Source: CBDFLD01 sp965249005 (GTDB lineage Bacteria > Acidobacteriota > UBA6911). From it: 64,000 bases of DNA. The stretch covers positions 848,674 through 912,673 of the forward strand of contig CBDFLD010000021.1 in the NCBI GenBank assembly GCA_965249005.1. Direction: 5' to 3'. A model generated the notes under the pieces. That model saw only the letters and a list, made by a program, of their open reading frames with translations, was not told the origin of the DNA and searched no databases. A program made the translations under genes and the position numbers. Below, in pieces: positions 56,056 to 64,000 of the stretch (positions are counted from its first letter, which is position 1; the number at the start of each line of letters is the position of its first letter).

Positions 56056-58725
56056 ATGAACTTCAAGCATCAGCTTCCGGATACGGACCCGTCGGAGACC
56101 GAGGAGTGGATTGATTCTCTCGATTCCGTGGTTTCTGCCGAAGGAAGCGCGCGCGCTCGGTTCCTGATGCGGAAGGTGTTGAAAAGGTCCCGTATGCTCA
56201 ATCTGGGCATGCCGGAGCTGGTTCAGACGCCATACATCAATACGATTGCCCCCGAACAGGAACCAATTTTCCCAGGCGATGAGCGCATCGAAAAGCGCAT
56301 TCGGCGTATGATTCGGTGGAACGCCGCCGCCATGGTGACGCGCGCCAACAAGCACCACGAGGGTATCGGGGGGCACATTTCAACTTATGCCTCCTCGGCG
56401 AGTTTGTATGAGGTCGGATTCAACCACTTTTTTCGTGGGAAGGATGACGGGAACGGCGATCAAATCTACTTTCAGGGGCACGCCGCGCCCGGCGTGTACG
56501 CGCGAGCCTTCCTGGAAGGCCGGCTCGACGAGTCGCAACTGGATCACTTCCGCCGGGAGGTGGTACCGGGACAGGGCTTGTCTTCCTACCCCCACCCGCG
56601 GCTCATGCCCGACTTCTGGGAGTTTCCCACTGTATCGATGGGATTGGGTCCCCTCGCGGCTTTGTACCAGGCCCGGTTCAATCGATACCTCCAGGCTCGA
56701 GGGATTGCCAATACTGAGAACTCACGGGTCTGGTGCTTCCTCGGCGATGGGGAATGCGACGAGCCGGAGACCCTCGGGTCATTGTTTCTGGCCTCTCGAG
56801 AGAGACTCGACAACCTGATTTTTGTCGTCAACTGTAATCTACAACGTCTCGACGGGCCCGTGCGGGGCAACGGAAAGATCATTCAGGAACTCGAAATGGT
56901 CTTTCGTGGAGCCGGATGGAACGTTATCAAGGTCGTCTGGGGGCGGGAGTGGGACGATCTTATCAACCGGGATGTCGAAGGTGTATTGCTCGAGAAGATG
57001 ACCGAAACCGTCGACGGGCAATATCAGAAGTACGTGATCTCCGAAGGTTCCGATATACGCCGCTTCTTTTTTGGTCCGGACCCTCGCCTGAAAAGGCTCG
57101 TGGAGAATCTGAGTGACGATCAACTCAAGGCCCTTCGCCGGGGCGGACACGACTACGTCAAACTCTATGCCGCCTATAAACACGCCACCGAGCACCAAAC
57201 TGCTCCGACCGTGATTCTGGCCAAGACTGTCAAGGGTTGGGCGCTAGGCGAAGGCTTCTTGGGCAAGAACGTGACGCATCAGCTGAAGAAGATGAATCTG
57301 AAGCAGTTGCGCGAGTTCCGCGACATCTTGGAGCTTTCGATTTCGGACAAGCAACTCGAGGATGCGCCCTATTACCGTCCGGATGACAAGAGTGAGGAAA
57401 TGCAATACCTGATGGAGCGCCGGAGGTCGTTGGGCGGATCCGTGCCGAGGCGCGTCGTGCGGAGTAAACCGCTGAAACTTCCTGGCTCCGAGCTCTATGA
57501 GGAATTCAAGCACGGGACAGGTGACAAGCGCGCGGTTTCGACGACTATGGCGTTTGTCCGTTTGCTCCGACAGCTCATCCGGTCAAAGGAGCTGGGCCGG
57601 CGTATCGTTCCGATCATTCCGGACGAAGCGCGAACCTTCGGGATCGATTCGCTGTTTCGCGAGATCGGTATTTATTCCTCGCTTGGCCAGCTCTACGAGT
57701 CGGTCGATGCAGACTTGCTGCTGAGTTACCATGAGTCCGAAGACGGCCAATTGCTTCAGGAGGGAATCACAGAAGCGGGTAGCATGGCGAGCTTCACCGC
57801 TGCCGGAACCAGTTACGCCAGTCATGGGGAAATTACCATCCCTTTCTACATTTTCTATTCCATGTTTGGTTTTCAGAGAACGGGAGACCAGATCTGGGCC
57901 TTCGGCGATGCGCGCGGCCGAGGTTTTCTGATGGGAGCCACAGCCGGTCGCACCACGCTGAATGGGGAAGGGCTGCAGCACCAGGATGGTCACAGCTTAC
58001 TTCTGGCTTCGGCGGTGCCGAGCATTCTGACCTTTGATCCGGCGTTTGCCTACGAGGTGGCGTGGGTTATTCGCGATGGATTGCGTCGCATGGTCAAGGA
58101 GCAGGAGGACGTCTTCTATTATCTCACTCTGTACAATGAGAATATTTCCCATCCACCGATGCCGAAGGGAGTGCAAGAGGGGATAGTGAAGGGTCTGTAC
58201 CTCTTCAGGTCCGGTTCGAAGAGCTCCGGGGCTCGTGTTCAGCTCTGGGGCAGTGGCTCCATCATGCAGGAGGTGCTTCGGGCGGTAACGATCCTCGAGG
58301 GGCAATTTGGAGTGTCGGCGGACGTATGGAGTGCGACCTCCTATCAGCAACTTCGAAATGAAGCTCTTTCAGTAGACCGCTGGAACCGGCTGCACCCTCG
58401 GGTTGAAAAGAGAAAATCCTATTTGAACGTGCTGCTGGATGGGATCGAGGGGCCGATCGTCGCGGCTTCCGACTATGTCAAAGCGGTCCCGGACATGGTT
58501 CGTCCGTGGGTTCCGCAGCATTTCGTCTCCTTGGGAACGGATGGTTTTGGTCGGAGCGATACTCGGGTGGCGCTCCGCAGGCATTTCGAGGTGGATGCCG
58601 AATCGATCGTTTTGGCGGCATTGGATGCTCTGGCGTGCGGCGGCCAGCTGTCTGCCGATGATCTGGCTCAGGCCGTCTCGACCCTGGGTCTGGATCCGGA
58701 CAAGTCCGATCCGCTTCATGCATAA
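56056..58725 (+). CDS. aceE: Pyruvate dehydrogenase E1 component (homodimeric)
   Basis: This 889-residue protein matches AceE (887 in E. coli) in length and order. It has GGHISTYASSASLYEVGFNHFF, the thiamine diphosphate motif WCFLGDGECDEPETLGSL (GDG...), QRLDGPVRGNGKI, and the transketolase-like second half with RRIVPIIPDEARTFGIDSLFREIG and FVSLGTDGFGRSDTR near the end. It decarboxylates pyruvate and hands acetyl groups to E2. E2 and E3 genes are not in the window. A longer frame back to 55909 lacks family similarity, so ATG 56056 is preferred. Confidence 0.95.
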   Translation: MNFKHQLPDTDPSETEEWIDSLDSVVSAEGSARARFLMRKVLKRSRMLNLGMPELVQTPYINTIAPEQEPIFPGDERIEKRIRRMIRWNAAAMVTRANKHHEGIGGHISTYASSASLYEVGFNHFFRGKDDGNGDQIYFQGHAAPGVYARAFLEGRLDESQLDHFRREVVPGQGLSSYPHPRLMPDFWEFPTVSMGLGPLAALYQARFNRYLQARGIANTENSRVWCFLGDGECDEPETLGSLFLASRERLDNLIFVVNCNLQRLDGPVRGNGKIIQELEMVFRGAGWNVIKVVWGREWDDLINRDVEGVLLEKMTETVDGQYQKYVISEGSDIRRFFFGPDPRLKRLVENLSDDQLKALRRGGHDYVKLYAAYKHATEHQTAPTVILAKTVKGWALGEGFLGKNVTHQLKKMNLKQLREFRDILELSISDKQLEDAPYYRPDDKSEEMQYLMERRRSLGGSVPRRVVRSKPLKLPGSELYEEFKHGTGDKRAVSTTMAFVRLLRQLIRSKELGRRIVPIIPDEARTFGIDSLFREIGIYSSLGQLYESVDADLLLSYHESEDGQLLQEGITEAGSMASFTAAGTSYASHGEITIPFYIFYSMFGFQRTGDQIWAFGDARGRGFLMGATAGRTTLNGEGLQHQDGHSLLLASAVPSILTFDPAFAYEVAWVIRDGLRRMVKEQEDVFYYLTLYNENISHPPMPKGVQEGIVKGLYLFRSGSKSSGARVQLWGSGSIMQEVLRAVTILEGQFGVSADVWSATSYQQLRNEALSVDRWNRLHPRVEKRKSYLNVLLDGIEGPIVAASDYVKAVPDMVRPWVPQHFVSLGTDGFGRSDTRVALRRHFEVDAESIVLAALDALACGGQLSADDLAQAVSTLGLDPDKSDPLHA

Positions 58726-58732
58726 GCACTAG

Positions 58733-60910
58733 ATGAAACGTACGCTACTCGCGGCTCTTACGATCCTTCTTGGCGGCGGCGAGAGCTTCGGGCAGAGACC
58801 ATCCGGTGAAAGAGACTTCACCTTTGAACAGGTCTTTCGAATCGGCGGCGGGCGGGATGTGCTCGACCCTCTGCCGCCGATTGTTGGCTGGCTCGACGAT
58901 GAGCATTACCTGGAATCTCGAATCGACCGTCCCGATGCCCGGGGCAAAGTTTTCGTGGTTCGCGCTTCCGACGGCGTCGAGCGCCTCTACCGGGACTACG
59001 ATGAGATCCAAAGGGACGTACCCTCGGGGTTTGAGGCCGATGGTGTTCTGGCCTCCACCCCGGATCTTGGCGGTCTCATCTTCTCCCACCAGCAAGATCT
59101 GTACTACTACCGAACCAAGCCTCGGCTTTTGAAACGGCTGACTGCCAATCCCGCGGTAGAACACAACCCGCGCTTTTCCCCCGACGGGAGATGGGTTGCC
59201 TACACGAAAAACCATGATCTGTTTGCCTACGACCTGGAGCACTCGCTCGAATATCAGTACACACACGACGGGAGTGAAACCGTGTCCAACGGATGGGCCT
59301 CATGGGTTTACTACGAGGAGATCCTGGGGCGCCAATCACGCCATCGTGCCTTTTGGTGGTCTCCTGACAGTTCCCGGATTGCCTTCATGCGGTTCGATGA
59401 CTCGCCGGTTCCGCTCTTTTCCATCGTGCACGCAGATGGATCTCATGGGAGGTTGCAGAAACAGCGCTACCCCAAGGCGGGAGACCCAAACCCGTTTGTG
59501 GCGATGGGAATCGTCGGGGTTGCAGGTGGGGGCTTGGTGTGGGCGGATTTTGAAGATCAGGCGGATCACTATGTTGCCTGGCCGTTCTGGACTCCCGACA
59601 GCGCTACGCTCACAGTCCAGTGGATGAATCGGGATCAGGACACAATTAGACTTTATAACGTCAATCCGAACTCGGGGAAAAAGAAAGTTATCTTCGAGGA
59701 GCGTCAACCCTCGTGGGTTTCGTTTTTCGAAGATCTCCACTACCTTCGAGACGGGTCCGGCTTCGTGCTTCGCCGCGACATCGACGGATACAGCCATCTT
59801 TACCTCCATTATCCAAACGGAAAGCTGTGGCGACGATTAACTCGAGGCAATTGGCCGGTGCGTTCGATTGAACGAGTCGACGAGGCAGAAGGGTGGCTTT
59901 ACTTCACCGGCAGCCTCGCGAAGACATGGGACGTGCAATTGATGCGTGTTCGACTGAACGGATCGGGCATGGAGACGCTCACCCCCGGCGCGGGAACCCA
60001 TCGAGTCTCCGTGTCGCCAGCGGGCGGACACTTCATCGATACGACGAGTACCGCGGAGAAACCGAGCACCCGAAGCCTGTTCAGAAACGATGGCACCCGG
60101 GTGCGGCAGCTAGCAGATTCGTCGACTCGGGCAATGGATCGGTATCGGTGGGGCACGGCAGAGCTGTTTACCATTCCAGCCGACGGATACGCTCTCCCGG
60201 CATATTGGGTGCTCCCGGTGGAGTTCAACCCCGACAAAAAATACCCGGTGATCTTCAACGTCTATGGGGGGCCCGGGTCAGCTCAGGTCCGTAACGGTTG
60301 GCTCGGACTCCGGCCCCACTATTGGGCCCAAAGGGGAATCATTAGCGTCGGCGTGGATCATCGTGGGAGCGGTCACTTTGGGAAAAAAGGCGAAGCCCGG
60401 ATGCATCGAAACCTTGGCAAGTGGGAAATCCATGATTTGATCACCGCGGCAAAGTGGCTGCGCGAGAAACAGTTCGTCGACCGCGACAAAATTGGAATTG
60501 CCGGGAGCAGTTATGGCGGCTATATCACGTTGATGACTCTCGCGCAGGGTGCAGACTACTTCAAATTCGGGCAGGCGGGATCTCCGGTGACCGATTGGGC
60601 TCTCTATGACACGGTTTATACCGAACGCTATATGGATCGGCCCGAACAAAACCCGGAGGGCTACCGGAACGGGTCCGTGCTGACATGGCTCGCCGGCTAC
60701 CGGGGCGGACTGCGCATTACCCACGGCACGGCCGATGACAACGTACACATGCAGAATAGCTTTCAGGTAATAGACTGGCTCACACGCCATGACCGGCCTT
60801 TCGAGATGATGCTCTATCCGGGTAGCCGCCATGCCATCGGGACTCGGCAGCGGCCCCACTGGAGCCGGGAGTTACATGATTTTTGGCTGCGCAATCTCCT
60901 GGATCGGTAA
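58733..60910 (+). CDS. Secreted S9 (dipeptidyl-peptidase IV-like) serine peptidase
   Basis: This 725-residue protein has a signal peptide (about residues 1-22), the DPP4 N-terminal beta-propeller (WWSPDSSRIAFMRFDDS, DGSGFVLRRDIDGYSHLY) and an alpha/beta hydrolase domain. The catalytic triad is Ser in GSSYGGYITL (about residue 597), Asp in HGTADDNVHMQ and His in YPGSRHAIG. It removes N-terminal dipeptides from peptides outside the cytoplasm. It follows aceE by 7 bp and precedes the M16 peptidase pair, so peptide use may be coordinated. Confidence 0.93.
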   Translation: MKRTLLAALTILLGGGESFGQRPSGERDFTFEQVFRIGGGRDVLDPLPPIVGWLDDEHYLESRIDRPDARGKVFVVRASDGVERLYRDYDEIQRDVPSGFEADGVLASTPDLGGLIFSHQQDLYYYRTKPRLLKRLTANPAVEHNPRFSPDGRWVAYTKNHDLFAYDLEHSLEYQYTHDGSETVSNGWASWVYYEEILGRQSRHRAFWWSPDSSRIAFMRFDDSPVPLFSIVHADGSHGRLQKQRYPKAGDPNPFVAMGIVGVAGGGLVWADFEDQADHYVAWPFWTPDSATLTVQWMNRDQDTIRLYNVNPNSGKKKVIFEERQPSWVSFFEDLHYLRDGSGFVLRRDIDGYSHLYLHYPNGKLWRRLTRGNWPVRSIERVDEAEGWLYFTGSLAKTWDVQLMRVRLNGSGMETLTPGAGTHRVSVSPAGGHFIDTTSTAEKPSTRSLFRNDGTRVRQLADSSTRAMDRYRWGTAELFTIPADGYALPAYWVLPVEFNPDKKYPVIFNVYGGPGSAQVRNGWLGLRPHYWAQRGIISVGVDHRGSGHFGKKGEARMHRNLGKWEIHDLITAAKWLREKQFVDRDKIGIAGSSYGGYITLMTLAQGADYFKFGQAGSPVTDWALYDTVYTERYMDRPEQNPEGYRNGSVLTWLAGYRGGLRITHGTADDNVHMQNSFQVIDWLTRHDRPFEMMLYPGSRHAIGTRQRPHWSRELHDFWLRNLLDR

Positions 60911-60975
60911 TTAGGAATCGGCCCCGGGGCTTGATTCTTGCCCGTGGCAAGACGCAGATTTGGTATGTTACAAGA

Positions 60976-62768
60976 ATGACAATGCTTCGATTTGTAAAGA
61001 GTGCTGGAAACCATTTCGGTCGCGTTCTGGCAAACGCGTGGGTCATCGCGTTCCTGCTGTGTTTGCTCCTATCGAACCCCTCGCTTCTCTGCCAGCAGGT
61101 GCCGGTTCAGGAATTCGTGCTCGAGAACGGGTTCACGCTTCTCATGGTGCCGCGCCAGGGAGATCCGAATATCGCGGCGGGATGGATTGCCAAGGTGGGC
61201 TCGGTAAACGAACACCCAGGCATCACCGGCGTATCCCATTTGTTCGAGCACATGATGTTCAAGGGTACTCACACCATCGGGACCCGGGATATCGAAGCGG
61301 ATTCGAGGCTCATTGAGCAAATAGACGAGGCGAGGGAACAACTGCGGCAGCACGAGGAGGAACAGATTCGCCGGTTGCGCCTCGGCGAGATCGTGGACCT
61401 GAAAGATCCCGAAGGCCGTACGCCCGGGCATCAAGTGCTGGCGCAAAGAATCTCGGAGTTACAGGCCGCTCAGAGTGAGCTCCTGATCAAGAACGAATTC
61501 GACAGAATATACAAAGGTGCTGGAGCCAGTGGGATGAATGCGGGAACTTCCCACGACTATACGATCTACTACATCAACGTGCCTGCAAACAAGCTGGAAC
61601 TATGGTTTTGGATGGAATCTGATCGGTTGCTCCACCCTGTTTTCCGCGAATTCTACACCGAACGCGACGTTGTTTCGAGGAGCGGCGCCTGAGCACGGAC
61701 AGCACGCCCACGGGAAAGTTCGACGAGCAGTTCAATGCTCTGTCGTGGGCGTCATCGCCCTATTCCTGGCCGATACTGGGGTGGCCGAGTGATCTGGACG
61801 GCCTGACCCGCGCCGAAGCTCTATCATTCTTTGATGCCTACTACGCTCCGAATAATCTGATTGGTTGTTTGGTCGGCGATTTCGATCCCGCCCACGCAAT
61901 CGAGCTGGCCGGTCGATACTTCGGCCGTCTGAAGCGCAACCCTCGGCAACCGGACCCGGTTCGAACGCGAGAGGTTGTGCAGCTGGCCGAGCGGCGCATG
62001 CTCGCCTACGCGGAAACCAACCCCCAGGTACAGGTGCGCTACCGCGGGGTTGCCGACGGCCATAAGGACGAGCCCGCCCTGGTAGTGCTGGGTTCGCTGC
62101 TCAGCGGACGCACGGGTCGGCTATACAAGTCTCTGGTAGTCGATTCTAAGATTGCCAACAGTGTCGGGGCGGGTCAGAACGGGTACAAGTACGAAGGCTT
62201 TTTTGAGCTGCGCGCGGTGGCAAAGCCCGGCGTCGCCCCGGAGGAGGTGGAGAAGGCGCTCTATGCCGAGATTGATTTGTTGCAGAACGATCTCGTCAAG
62301 GAGCGAGAGCTCCAAAAAGTCAAGAATCGATTCGCCGCTGGCAATTACCGGAGGCTGCAGAGCAACTTTGCCATCATGATTCAGCTGCTCGTTGCGGAAT
62401 CCAATCGCGGGTGGGAGACGTTTAACACCGACCCCAAAGCCTTCGACGCCGTGACCGCTGAACAGATCCGCAATGTTGCCGAGGTGTATCTCCGGCCGGA
62501 GAGACGATCCGTGGCCGTTTTCTATACCAAGGAACAGGAAGGTGCAGGGGAGGAGGATCCTCTCCTGACTGGTTTGGAGGCGCAACAGAAACAAAGGGTT
62601 GAACAAGTCCGGATCATGCTGCCAAAGCTTCCCCTTGAGCGGGCTAAGGACATGTTACGCCAACTGCAGCAGCAGCGGGGAAATGCCCCCGAGGCACAGG
62701 CGAAGATGCTCGAGGTACTCGAGAGGCTTTTGCGGGATAGAATCGACAAGGGGGAGGCCAAGCCGTGA
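60976..62768 (+). pseudogene. M16 zinc peptidase (catalytic partner), split by a one-base frameshift
   Basis: The gene starts near ATG 60976 with an export signal. The first frame has the zinc motif HLFEH (inverted HxxEH in GVSHLFEHMMFKGT) and reads to FYTERDVV. The second frame then continues FEERRLSTDSTPTGKFDEQF and LIGCLVGDFDPAHA to 62768. A single T missing in the run at 61673-61675 explains the break; one added T restores about 598 residues. This is the metal-binding member of a two-gene M16 pair, like the subunits of processing peptidases. A base lost from a T-run is a common read error. Confidence 0.88.
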
Positions 62769-64000
62769 AGCACACCGCTAGAGTCTTTTGTTTGGTCTTG
62801 TCTATTGCTCTAGCCGCAAATGCCGGACTTTCACAGGCACGGCGCGGCGGGCAGGCGGCCCCTATTCCATCCCATCCGCGAGAGATCCAGTATCCAAAAC
62901 TGAAATACGACGCCCCCGATGCATCGGCGTACCGGCAGGTGCTCCGAAACGGCGTGGTTGCCTTCATGGTGGAAGATCACGACCTGCCGCTCGTAACTGT
63001 TTCCGTGACGATTCGAGTCGGTTCGTACCTCGATCCACAATCACGCATCGGACTGTCGTCGACGGTGGGGAGCCAATTGCGAGCTGGAGGAACCGAGGTC
63101 AGGGGCGCCGACGAGTTCGATGAGCAAGTCGACTTTCTGGCTGCCAGCCTGTCGAGCTTTGTCGGAGGTGCATCAGCAGGAGCCTCCGCAAACTTTCTCC
63201 GCAAGGACATGGATCAAGCCCTCCTGCTATTTTTCGAGATGCTGCGCCGACCTACTTTTGCTCCGGACCGGCTCGATCTTTACAAGAGTCGGCGACTGCA
63301 ACAGATCGAACGACGCAACGATCGAACAGACTCCATTGAGGGACGCGAGTGGACGCGCTTGCTTCGGGGCCCAGATCACTTTACAACCAGACTGAGCACC
63401 CGAAGCTCTATCGAGTCGATAACGCGAGAAGATCTTATTGCCTTTCACCGTCGCTACTACTATCCAAGGAACTTCATCTTTGCCGTTTCCGGTGATTTCG
63501 CTCCCAGCGACATGAGGAAGCGACTCGAATCGGCGATGGAAGGCTGGGATAGCTTACAAGAAACCGTTCCAGCGGTTCCAAGTCCGAATTATGCATCCGT
63601 GCCGGGCGTCTACATGGTGGACAAACCCGGAGTCAACCAGGGCAGGGTATCGCTCGGGCACTTGGGGATTCGAAGGGACAATCCGGATTCGTTCGCCGTC
63701 ATGCTCATGAACGATGTTCTGGGAGGGTCAGGTTTCACCTCGCGAATTCTCAATCGCGTTCGCAGTGATGAAGGCCTGGCCTATAGCGCGGGATCGAGCT
63801 TCGGTCAGGGCGTCTACTACGAAGGAATCTTTCGGGCTCAGTTGCAATCAAAGAGCAGCAGTGCGGCAGAGGCAGCGCAGATTGTTCTCGACGAAATCGA
63901 TCGCATTCGGCAAGAAGGCGTTTCGGCAGAGGAGCTCGAGACGGTGCAAAACTATGCCATCGAGATATTCCCGAGATTCTTTTCTTCCGCTCGAGCAATC
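62765..64000 (+). CDS. M16 peptidase-like protein, non-catalytic partner (cut by window end)
   Basis: GTG 62765 overlaps the previous stop by 4 bp (GTGA). The visible 412 residues have a signal peptide (about 1-22) and the M16 fold. The zinc motif is missing: the expected HxxEH position reads GLSSTVGSQLRAGGTE. The later block LNRVRSDEGLAYSAGSSFGQG, with the Arg and Tyr typical of M16 C-terminal halves, is intact. Such inactive partners help form the closed chamber with the catalytic subunit. No stop is reached, so the 3' end lies beyond the window. Confidence 0.9.
   Translation, partial: MKHTARVFCLVLSIALAANAGLSQARRGGQAAPIPSHPREIQYPKLKYDAPDASAYRQVLRNGVVAFMVEDHDLPLVTVSVTIRVGSYLDPQSRIGLSSTVGSQLRAGGTEVRGADEFDEQVDFLAASLSSFVGGASAGASANFLRKDMDQALLLFFEMLRRPTFAPDRLDLYKSRRLQQIERRNDRTDSIEGREWTRLLRGPDHFTTRLSTRSSIESITREDLIAFHRRYYYPRNFIFAVSGDFAPSDMRKRLESAMEGWDSLQETVPAVPSPNYASVPGVYMVDKPGVNQGRVSLGHLGIRRDNPDSFAVMLMNDVLGGSGFTSRILNRVRSDEGLAYSAGSSFGQGVYYEGIFRAQLQSKSSSAAEAAQIVLDEIDRIRQEGVSAEELETVQNYAIEIFPRFFSSARAI

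Overview
This is a 64 kb, gene-dense piece of a bacterial chromosome with moderately high GC. It has no rRNA, tRNA, CRISPR array or prophage that I can see. The gene content suggests an Acidobacteriota-like or similar Gram-negative soil or sediment bacterium. The pointers are a TonB receptor with an N-terminal carboxypeptidase-regulatory domain, a DPP4-type S9 peptidase beside paired M16 peptidases, a Bat/MoxR/DUF58 VWA operon, a tetraheme cytochrome fused to a UshA-like domain, an HpnR-type hopanoid methylase and a homodimeric AceE. This taxonomic call is inference.

Layout. 0.4-13.2 kb (minus strand): a long operon running from a secreted LVIVD-propeller protein and a YVTN-like propeller, through a membrane coiled-coil protein, a MoxR AAA+ ATPase and a DUF58 protein, to an SGNH hydrolase and two membrane VWA proteins. 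13.4-21.3 kb: a membrane-anchored tetraheme cytochrome whose reading frame crosses an in-frame UGA (candidate selenocysteine), an acyl-CoA carboxylase carboxyltransferase, a triple-repeat secreted protein, a TolB-like propeller, a phosphotransacetylase and an AtuA/DUF1446 protein. 21.6-31.6 kb: a small membrane protein, a beta-CASP RNase, DinB, and the biosynthetic run aroDE-thrB-hisD-hisB. The last two are altered at catalytic positions. A 2OG-Fe(II) oxygenase and a CPBP protease follow. 31.6-42.5 kb: glgC, an FHA-GAF-PP2C regulator, an IS110-family insertion sequence, a UvrD/PcrA helicase, glmS and moeA. 42.5-52 kb: moaC, an FmdB-like zinc ribbon, an O-antigen ligase-like polymerase, a glycosyltransferase, a nucleotidyltransferase-fold protein, two B12-radical SAM proteins (one HpnR-like) and a methyltransferase, which together look like envelope glycan and lipid work. 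52-64 kb: a TonB receptor, an SDR, aceE, a DPP4-like peptidase and two M16 peptidases, the second cut by the window end.

Sequence quality. Three genes (a BatA-like gene, dinB and an M16 peptidase) are each restored by adding one base, and an SGNH hydrolase has one in-frame TAG. All three indels are single-base losses, so assembly or read errors are a serious possibility. The UGA in the cytochrome must be judged against that background. It does replace a Cys that I expect in a PCGC motif, and a SECIS-like hairpin lies at the right distance.

The findings most worth checking are: (1) the candidate selenoprotein at 13465-14907; (2) the adjacent HisD-like and HisB-like proteins that both lack key catalytic residues; (3) a dispersed structured intergenic element at 34971-35100 and 49420-49550 whose hairpins differ by compensating base changes; (4) the IS110 element with a structured 5' noncoding end that may encode its bridge RNA.
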